From: an uncultured Bacteroidales bacterium
Lineage (GTDB): Bacteria; Bacteroidota; Bacteroidia; Bacteroidales; F082
Reading direction: 5' to 3'
Assembly (NCBI GenBank): GCA_937926515.1
Contig: CALAZZ010000060.1
Location: 1 to 20,169, forward strand
DNA: 20,169 nt
Shown: one piece after another, positions 15,931-20,169 of the stretch
Numbering within the stretch: position 1 is the first letter of the stretch
How the letters are laid out: every line of letters begins with the position of its first letter
Made by a program: the position numbers and the translations under genes
The notes under the pieces: generated by a model
Database searches by the model: none
What the model saw: only the letters and a program-made list of their open reading frames with translations
What the model was told of the DNA's origin: nothing

Positions 15931-18516
15931 ATGAAAAAGCTTTTTTTAATCCTGTACTTTATTCCGTTGTTCATAAGTGCCCAGATTTTTGATGATTTCA
16001 GTGATGGAGACTTCACAAATAATCCACCCTGGGATGGCACCACAGATAAATTTATTGTTAATAGTAGCTTCCAGCTACAGCTTAATGACAATGAGGCCAG
16101 TAATGCATGGTTAAGCACCCCATATCAACTCGAAGGCAATGTTGAATGGCGTTTTTGGATCAGGTTAGCATTCAGTCCATCGGGAAATAACTACAGCGAT
16201 GTTTATCTGGTCAGTGACAATCCCAACCTTAGCGGCCCATTGAATGGCTATCTTCTGCGCTTTGGCGAAGCTGGCGCAGCTGATCCCATCGAATTGTTTA
16301 AGAAAGAAGGCACTCAACTTACCAGCCTTGCCAGGGGAACCCCCGGCCTTGTTGCCAGTGCTTTCGCTATGACAGTTAGGGTGATCAGAAGCGAGCAGGG
16401 TGAATGGTCTATTTTTGCCGACGCTACAGGAAGCGGGTTTTTCAATTTTGAAGCTTCAGCCACTGATAATACTTTCCAGCCAGGAGGCTATTTCGGCTTT
16501 TATTGCCAGTATACCATCAGCAACAGTACCAATATGTACTACGACAACATATCTGTTGGGCCTGAAGAGGTTGATATGGATCCACCCGAGCTTTTATCGG
16601 TTGTTGCCATTGACCCGTTTACCGTTGAGCTCTTCTTCAATGAAGCTCTTGATGAAGAAAGTATTTCCAACACCTCCAATTTTCTTGCAAGTGGAGGTAT
16701 AGGAAATTCTTCGCAAGCAGGCTATGGGGATCATGCCGCTATGGTTCGATTACAGTTTCAATCAGCTTTTAACCTGGGAGAAATCTATAAGCTAACTATT
16801 TCAAATGTAGCTGATATGGTTGGCAACATCATGCCTCAAACAGAGGTTGAGTTCAGTTATTACGAAGCGCAACCAAACGATGTGGTGATCAATGAAATTA
16901 TGGCTGACCCAAACCCACCTGTGGGATTACCTGATTGGGAGTATGTTGAATTGTATAACAATACACAATTGCCTGTAAGCCTGCATGGCTGGTCACTGGT
17001 CATTGGATCAACGGCACGTGAAATTGGCCAGATTGAAATTGCTCCCGGCGGATATATCTTACTCGGACATCAGGATGCCCAGGCCGAACTGGGTGTGTAT
17101 GGACCATATTTTGGTTTTAGCGGATTTCAGCTTGCCAATGCAGGAGCCAGCCTACGATTGGTCAGTAACCTTGGGGTGGATATTTCATCTGTTTCATATA
17201 CCGATGACTGGTACCGAGACAACAATAAACGTGATGGAGGCTGGTCACTGGAACAAATGGACCCATCCAATCCTTGTGGTGGCAGAAATAATTGGATCGC
17301 ATCAGTTGATCCATCAGGCGGAACACCGGGCTCAATAAACTCGGTGGATGCACCCAATGCGCTGCCTCCTGCCCCGGAACGCATTAGGGTATTGACTGAC
17401 AGGACTTTGCAGTTATGGTTTGATCAACAAATGGATAACACAAGCATGTTGAGTATTGAAGCTTACACGCTCGAACCCGGCGGGATGAACCCTTCACAGG
17501 CCTTCACAAATCCGTCTGACCCCACTTTTGTTGAACTTGTTTTTGAAAACCCATTTGAAGAAGGTATTATCTATGATTTGATTCTTTCAGCAAGCATCCT
17601 AAACTGCGCAGGATTGGCGGTTGCACAGGGTACATCCATTGCTTTTGGCATACCCAGTCCCCCTCTTGCCAGGGATATTGTTATCAACGAAATTCTTTTT
17701 AACCCTTATTCAAATGGTACGGAATGGGTTGAAATATATAATCGTTCAGATAAGATCATTGATCTGGAGCAGGTCTGGCTTGCAGCGGTAAGACAAACGC
17801 CTCCCAACCCACCTGATACCATACTTAGAAACATTACGGAGCACAGCCTGTTAATGCTACCGGGGACATATTTGGTGCTCACAACGAACCGGTCTCAAGT
17901 TACTGAGCTTTATAATACCTTGTATTCTGAAAATGTAATACAGATGTCTTCGTTTCCTTCCTATCCCAATACCAGTGGGACAGCCATGATTAAGTCAAAA
18001 TCCGGACCTGTCCTGGATGTGTTCAGCTATAATGAGAACATGCACCATCCCCTGCTCAATAGTAAACGGGGAGTTTCATTGGAACGAATTCATTTTGACA
18101 GGTCAACCGATGACAATACAAACTGGCATTCTGCTGCTGAAACAGTTGGTTTTGGAACCCCCACATACAAGAATTCTGTATTTGCTGATTTTCCTGAAAG
18201 TACAGATGAAATCGTTGTTGAGCCTGAAATATTCTCACCTGATGGAGATGGATACGATGATGTGACCTCAATTGGTTTCAGGTTTGACCAGGCAGGATAC
18301 ACGCTAAACATCTATATTTTTGATGCCTCAGGACAACAAGTCCGTCATCTTGTAAAAAGTAGCTTAGCTGCCCAGGAAGGTGCTGTAAGCTGGGATGGAC
18401 GTAAGGAAGATGGCAGCAGAGCTGCTGTGGGCATCTATGTTGTGTTTGTGGAGGTATTTGATACAGAAGGACAGGTGAGGCGTTACAAAAAACCGGTGGT
18501 GCTCGCAACACGTTAG
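15931..18516 (+). CDS. Secreted multidomain lamin-tail (LTD) protein with FlgD-like C-terminus
   Basis: This 861-residue protein has a signal peptide (residues 1-17, ending SAQ). Visible domains are: an N-terminal beta-sandwich of LamG-like character (about 19-213, DDFSDGDF to YYDNISVG); an Ig-like SbsA/Big_5 module (215-315, DPPELLSV... with TVELFFNEALDEE); a first lamin-tail domain (about 318-470, VVINEIMADPN, VELYN); a second Ig-like module (476-580, TLQLWFDQQMD); a second lamin-tail domain (582-760, IVINEILFNPY, WVEIYNRS); and a FlgD-Ig-like/gliding-associated C-terminal module (764-861, FSPDGDGYDD, WDGRKEDG). The C-terminus resembles T9SS-exported proteins, so surface display or secretion is likely. 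The role is probably adhesive or structural. Its TAG stop shares bases with the stop of the convergent gldH-like gene. Confidence 0.88.
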   Translation: MKKLFLILYFIPLFISAQIFDDFSDGDFTNNPPWDGTTDKFIVNSSFQLQLNDNEASNAWLSTPYQLEGNVEWRFWIRLAFSPSGNNYSDVYLVSDNPNLSGPLNGYLLRFGEAGAADPIELFKKEGTQLTSLARGTPGLVASAFAMTVRVIRSEQGEWSIFADATGSGFFNFEASATDNTFQPGGYFGFYCQYTISNSTNMYYDNISVGPEEVDMDPPELLSVVAIDPFTVELFFNEALDEESISNTSNFLASGGIGNSSQAGYGDHAAMVRLQFQSAFNLGEIYKLTISNVADMVGNIMPQTEVEFSYYEAQPNDVVINEIMADPNPPVGLPDWEYVELYNNTQLPVSLHGWSLVIGSTAREIGQIEIAPGGYILLGHQDAQAELGVYGPYFGFSGFQLANAGASLRLVSNLGVDISSVSYTDDWYRDNNKRDGGWSLEQMDPSNPCGGRNNWIASVDPSGGTPGSINSVDAPNALPPAPERIRVLTDRTLQLWFDQQMDNTSMLSIEAYTLEPGGMNPSQAFTNPSDPTFVELVFENPFEEGIIYDLILSASILNCAGLAVAQGTSIAFGIPSPPLARDIVINEILFNPYSNGTEWVEIYNRSDKIIDLEQVWLAAVRQTPPNPPDTILRNITEHSLLMLPGTYLVLTTNRSQVTELYNTLYSENVIQMSSFPSYPNTSGTAMIKSKSGPVLDVFSYNENMHHPLLNSKRGVSLERIHFDRSTDDNTNWHSAAETVGFGTPTYKNSVFADFPESTDEIVVEPEIFSPDGDGYDDVTSIGFRFDQAGYTLNIYIFDASGQQVRHLVKSSLAAQEGAVSWDGRKEDGSRAAVGIYVVFVEVFDTEGQVRRYKKPVVLATR

Positions 18517-18980
18517 CGATTGTGGCTCTTTCTAACAGATAGTCCAACAGATTTAATACCTGCTGTATTGAAACGTGTCATTTTATTTTCCATACGAACA
18601 CGGCAGATACCATCCTCATAAAATTTTAAACCACTGATCACTGGTAAATCGGCTTCGATAAAGCCATCTACAACCGGCGACAGCCAATTGCCATCCTCGT
18701 CCTGCAATCGAAAGGTATAATCGCGTGAGCGCATTGCCCCACCGGGCATATAGAAGGTTATGTTCATATTTATGAAATCGTATGCATATGCTTCGGTATG
18801 TATAAGCCTGACCACAAAATCAAAGCCTCTTTCATCGGCTTGCACCGGGACATCCATTTCTATGATATCAAAACGATTCCAGATGAGGCTTTCAAAAGTA
18901 TGTGATTCATCAAATACGTGACTTCGCCCACATGACAGGCTTAAGCACAACAACAAGAAAACCAATACGAATTTGTTCAT
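18513..18980 (-). CDS. gldH: GldH-like gliding motility lipoprotein
   Basis: The 155-residue protein has a lipoprotein signal peptide with lipobox LSLSC (Cys17). The mature part follows the GldH pattern: a W-x-x-F-D start (WNRFDIIEMDVPV), an AYAYDFINMNITFYMPGGAM segment, DYTFRLQDEDGNWL, and a late GIKSVGLSVRK. GldH is an outer-membrane-associated lipoprotein needed for gliding in Flavobacterium and is widespread in Bacteroidota, including non-gliding ones, where it accompanies T9SS. The identification is from pattern memory, not from a search. The reading frame ends in a TAA that overlaps the TAG of the convergent lamin-tail gene, so there is no room for a terminator between them. Confidence 0.65.
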   Translation of the reverse strand: MNKFVLVFLLLCLSLSCGRSHVFDESHTFESLIWNRFDIIEMDVPVQADERGFDFVVRLIHTEAYAYDFINMNITFYMPGGAMRSRDYTFRLQDEDGNWLSPVVDGFIEADLPVISGLKFYEDGICRVRMENKMTRFNTAGIKSVGLSVRKSHNR

Positions 18981-19015
18981 CTTAGGGTTATAATTTACAA
19001 TTTATCATGAGCACA

Positions 19016-19023
19016 CAAAAATA
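19016..19023 (-). promoter_or_regulatory. Candidate -7 box for the gldH-like gene
   Basis: The minus strand reads TATTTTTG, a TAnnTTTG match giving a leader of about 29 nt. It overlaps the T-rich tract after the hairpin at 19025-19050, so terminator tail and promoter share sequence. No -33 TTG is seen at proper spacing. Confidence 0.35.
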
Positions 19024-19024
19024 C

Positions 19025-19050
19025 TGAAAAGGGCAATACAGGCCTTTTCA
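19025..19050 (-). terminator. Probable terminator of the redox protein/MarR unit
   Basis: A perfect 8-bp stem (TGAAAAGG at 19025-19032 with CCTTTTCA at 19043-19050, 10-nt loop) lies 48 nt after the regulator's stop codon on the minus strand and is followed by a T-rich GTATTTTTG. The stem is AT-rich and the T run short, so strength is uncertain. Confidence 0.45.
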
Positions 19051-19097
19051 CTATTCATTGCTCCACATGTTAAGCACTTGATAAAACTCAACTGATA

Positions 19098-19706
19098 TCA
19101 AAGCTGTACATGTTCAGGACAATCAATCCTAAGGTCACGAACTTCCAAACTTTGCTCCAGGAGGTTGCAATAATGATGCTGATATTTTCCCTTTTTAGCG
19201 TAATATGTGCATGTAAAACACATGCGCTGTCTACTGATTACACCGGTTTTGTTCAATTGATCAATGATTTCGATCAAGCTTAACAAGAGGTTCTCTTTAT
19301 CTCCATTTTCAATTTTGCTGATAGCATCCTGCAGCTTTACAGCAAAGCGTGAAGTGTTTTCTGCAATATCCTTTCCGGCTATTGTGAGCTGAATGCTATA
19401 ACTCCTGTGGTCGTGCGCTTCAGGCACTTTGTTTATTAGCCTTTTGCCCTGCAATGTTTTTATTGTATCACTAATTGTTGCCCTTGTCATATTGAACTCA
19501 TCAGCCAGGTAGGAAACCTTACATTTTTCCCCGGAATGATTTAACACAAAAATCAACAATTGAATTTGGATTGGACTCAGGCCAAGCATCTTACCCTGAT
19601 CCCAAAGCATCACCCTGAAAGCCTGAGATATACGCTCCAGCGACGCGATAATCTTACTATCCATGTTTTGGTTCTGATGACTCAGATCAAAGGGTGACTT
19701 ATTCAT
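19098..19706 (-). CDS. MarR-family regulator with cysteine-rich C-terminal tail
   Basis: The 202-residue protein has a MarR-type winged helix: KCKVSYLADEFNMTRATISD (61-80) forms the helix-turn-helix, and DHRSYSIQLT (99-108) is the wing with the usual D-x-R-S pattern. Typical MarR proteins are about 140-150 residues; this one has an extra tail (about 158-202) with C163-x2-C166, a double histidine (177-178), C180 and C196-PEH199. That spacing suggests metal, Fe-S or thiol-redox sensing, which is inference. The gene is downstream of a small CPVC redox protein, and both have related palindromes at their promoters, so it probably represses both. The first ATG is used, but Met15 (ATG at 19664) is a possible start because the domain begins after it. 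Confidence 0.88.
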   Translation of the reverse strand: MNKSPFDLSHQNQNMDSKIIASLERISQAFRVMLWDQGKMLGLSPIQIQLLIFVLNHSGEKCKVSYLADEFNMTRATISDTIKTLQGKRLINKVPEAHDHRSYSIQLTIAGKDIAENTSRFAVKLQDAISKIENGDKENLLLSLIEIIDQLNKTGVISRQRMCFTCTYYAKKGKYQHHYCNLLEQSLEVRDLRIDCPEHVQL

Positions 19707-19781
19707 GAACGTATGGTTTGAACGAAATGATCAAAAAAACATCCTTCCTGTTAATAGAGCTTACAAGAAGTTATGAAAGAA

Positions 19782-19818
19782 TGCCCCACAAAGATAGTTA
19801 TCCTAACAATGTGGGGCA
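19782..19818 (-). terminator. Hairpin between the redox gene and the marR gene
   Basis: Perfect 9-bp GC-rich arms, TGCCCCACA (19782-19790) and TGTGGGGCA (19810-19818), enclose 19 nt. Read on the minus strand, it comes 10 nt after the stop codon of the redox gene and is followed by TTCTTTC, so it could stop or attenuate read-through into marR. The marR promoter and operator lie inside its loop and arms, so it may instead be a DNA-level element. Confidence 0.5.
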
Positions 19819-19819
19819 A
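19789..19819 (-). promoter_or_regulatory. marR promoter with embedded operator
   Basis: The minus strand shows TTG (19817-19819), a 20-nt spacer and TATCTTTG (19789-19796), a perfect Bacteroidetes promoter. The spacer contains GTTAGGATAAC (19797-19807), an imperfect palindrome (GTTA-N3-TAAC) directly abutting the -7 box. It matches the stronger operator before the redox gene except for a 4-nt deletion (TCCT). Autoregulation is the natural reading. The leader to the ATG at 19706 would be about 75 nt. Confidence 0.6.
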
Positions 19820-19827
19820 GTATTAAC

Positions 19828-20061
19828 TTAGCCTTTAACATCAGCCATTGAGGCACCAAAATTGAGATGCAACACATTACCATTAGGTGTCAATAGGGCA
19901 GGAACCGATGTTACACCGGCTTTCTCAGCTTCAGGGATTCGTGTGCGATCCTCGCCCAAATGTACCACTTCTACATTTGAGTTACCAATTAATCCTATAA
20001 TCTCGTGCTCTGCACTAATGCATACCGGGCACCCGGCATGATAAAAAATTGATTTAGCCAT
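19828..20061 (-). CDS. Small thioredoxin/glutaredoxin-like protein (CPVC)
   Basis: This 77-residue protein has a compact thioredoxin-fold pattern: a first strand SIFYHAG, the redox motif C11-P-V-C14 at the start of helix 1, and a TSVPALLT segment (51-58) with the conserved cis-proline (P54). There is no signal peptide, so it should be cytoplasmic. The size fits glutaredoxin- or NrdH-like proteins; likely jobs are disulfide or persulfide exchange, but the partner is unknown. Its stop codon is 121 nt upstream of the regulator's ATG. The promoter has an exact -7 box overlapping a long inverted repeat, so expression is probably controlled by the adjacent MarR protein. Confidence 0.85.
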   Translation of the reverse strand: MAKSIFYHAGCPVCISAEHEIIGLIGNSNVEVVHLGEDRTRIPEAEKAGVTSVPALLTPNGNVLHLNFGASMADVKG

Positions 20062-20098
20062 GATATTAATTTTTGTGTTTTAGGCAATATTGCCGATG

Positions 20099-20106
20099 CA
20101 AATATA
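20099..20106 (-). promoter_or_regulatory. -7 box of the redox protein gene
   Basis: The minus strand reads TATATTTG, a perfect TAnnTTTG match with an implied leader of about 30 nt. It overlaps the operator palindrome by two bases (20105-20106). The -33 region is T-rich without a clear TTG. Confidence 0.6.
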
Positions 20107-20123
20107 GTTAGGAATCCTAACTA
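20105..20123. promoter_or_regulatory. Operator: 19-nt inverted repeat
   Basis: Nine-base arms TAGTTAGGA and TCCTAACTA are perfect reverse complements around a single central base (20114). Length and symmetry are typical of MarR dimer operators. The repeat fills the spacer just upstream of the -7 box of the redox gene, so binding should block RNA polymerase. The adjacent MarR-family gene, with a related site at its own promoter, is the obvious ligand. Confidence 0.7.
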
Positions 20124-20160
20124 AAAAAATAAAAATGAAGATTTTTAACATAATTTTAGT

Positions 20161-20169
20161 ATTAGGAAT
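20161..20169. promoter_or_regulatory. Truncated second operator at the window edge
   Basis: The last bases, ATTAGGAAT, share TTAGGAAT with the left arm, centre and first right-arm base of the operator at 20105-20123. The window ends there. The two centres would be 54 bp apart, near five helical turns, suggesting a divergent target promoter beyond the edge. Confidence 0.4.

Overview
The window is chromosomal DNA of a member of the Bacteroidota, most likely a marine or gut relative of the Bacteroidales/Marinilabiliales. The evidence is a secreted protein with a type IX secretion (T9SS) type A sorting domain, a GldH-like gliding-motility lipoprotein, a DUF4270 lipoprotein next to a short glycosyltransferase-5-like protein and glmS, lamin-tail/FlgD-like secreted architecture, few clear Shine-Dalgarno sequences, and repeated Bacteroidetes-type -7 boxes (TAnnTTTG) about 30-75 nt upstream of start codons. 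No phage, insertion sequence, CRISPR array or conjugative module is visible; most of the window is ordinary chromosome.

Layout. 21-2576 (minus): a putative surface lipoprotein followed by a T9SS cargo protein. 2577-3431: about 0.85 kb without a credible gene, holding a G11 tract and a perfect FNR/CRP-like palindrome. 3432-3621: tRNA-Leu(CAA) with its own promoter and a strong terminator. 3644-7769 (minus): GT5-like protein, DUF4270 lipoprotein and glmS, an association familiar in Bacteroidota. 7947-9892 (minus): proline dehydrogenase, and a peptidoglycan-binding/M15 peptidase. 10043-11473 (plus): a YbjT-like NAD(P)-binding/DUF2867 protein. 11577-13815 (minus): secreted C69 dipeptidase and hotdog thioesterase, one base apart. 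13929-15866 (minus): asd and ribF, six bases apart. 15931-18516 (plus): large secreted lamin-tail protein. 18513-18980 (minus): GldH-like lipoprotein whose stop codon overlaps that of the convergent lamin-tail gene. 19098-20169 (minus): MarR-family regulator with a cysteine-rich tail, a small CPVC thioredoxin/glutaredoxin-like protein, and matching operators.

The part most worth following up is the right end. A MarR-type regulator with four tail cysteines (C163, C166, C180, C196) lies downstream of a 77-residue CxxC redox protein. Both genes have a perfect -7 box abutting or overlapping related palindromes: a 19-nt near-perfect inverted repeat before the redox gene, and a 4-nt shorter version before the regulator. 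A third half-site is cut by the window edge 54 bp further on. This looks like a compact thiol- or metal-sensing regulon whose main target may be a divergent gene just outside the window. The target and the inducer are not known from this sequence.
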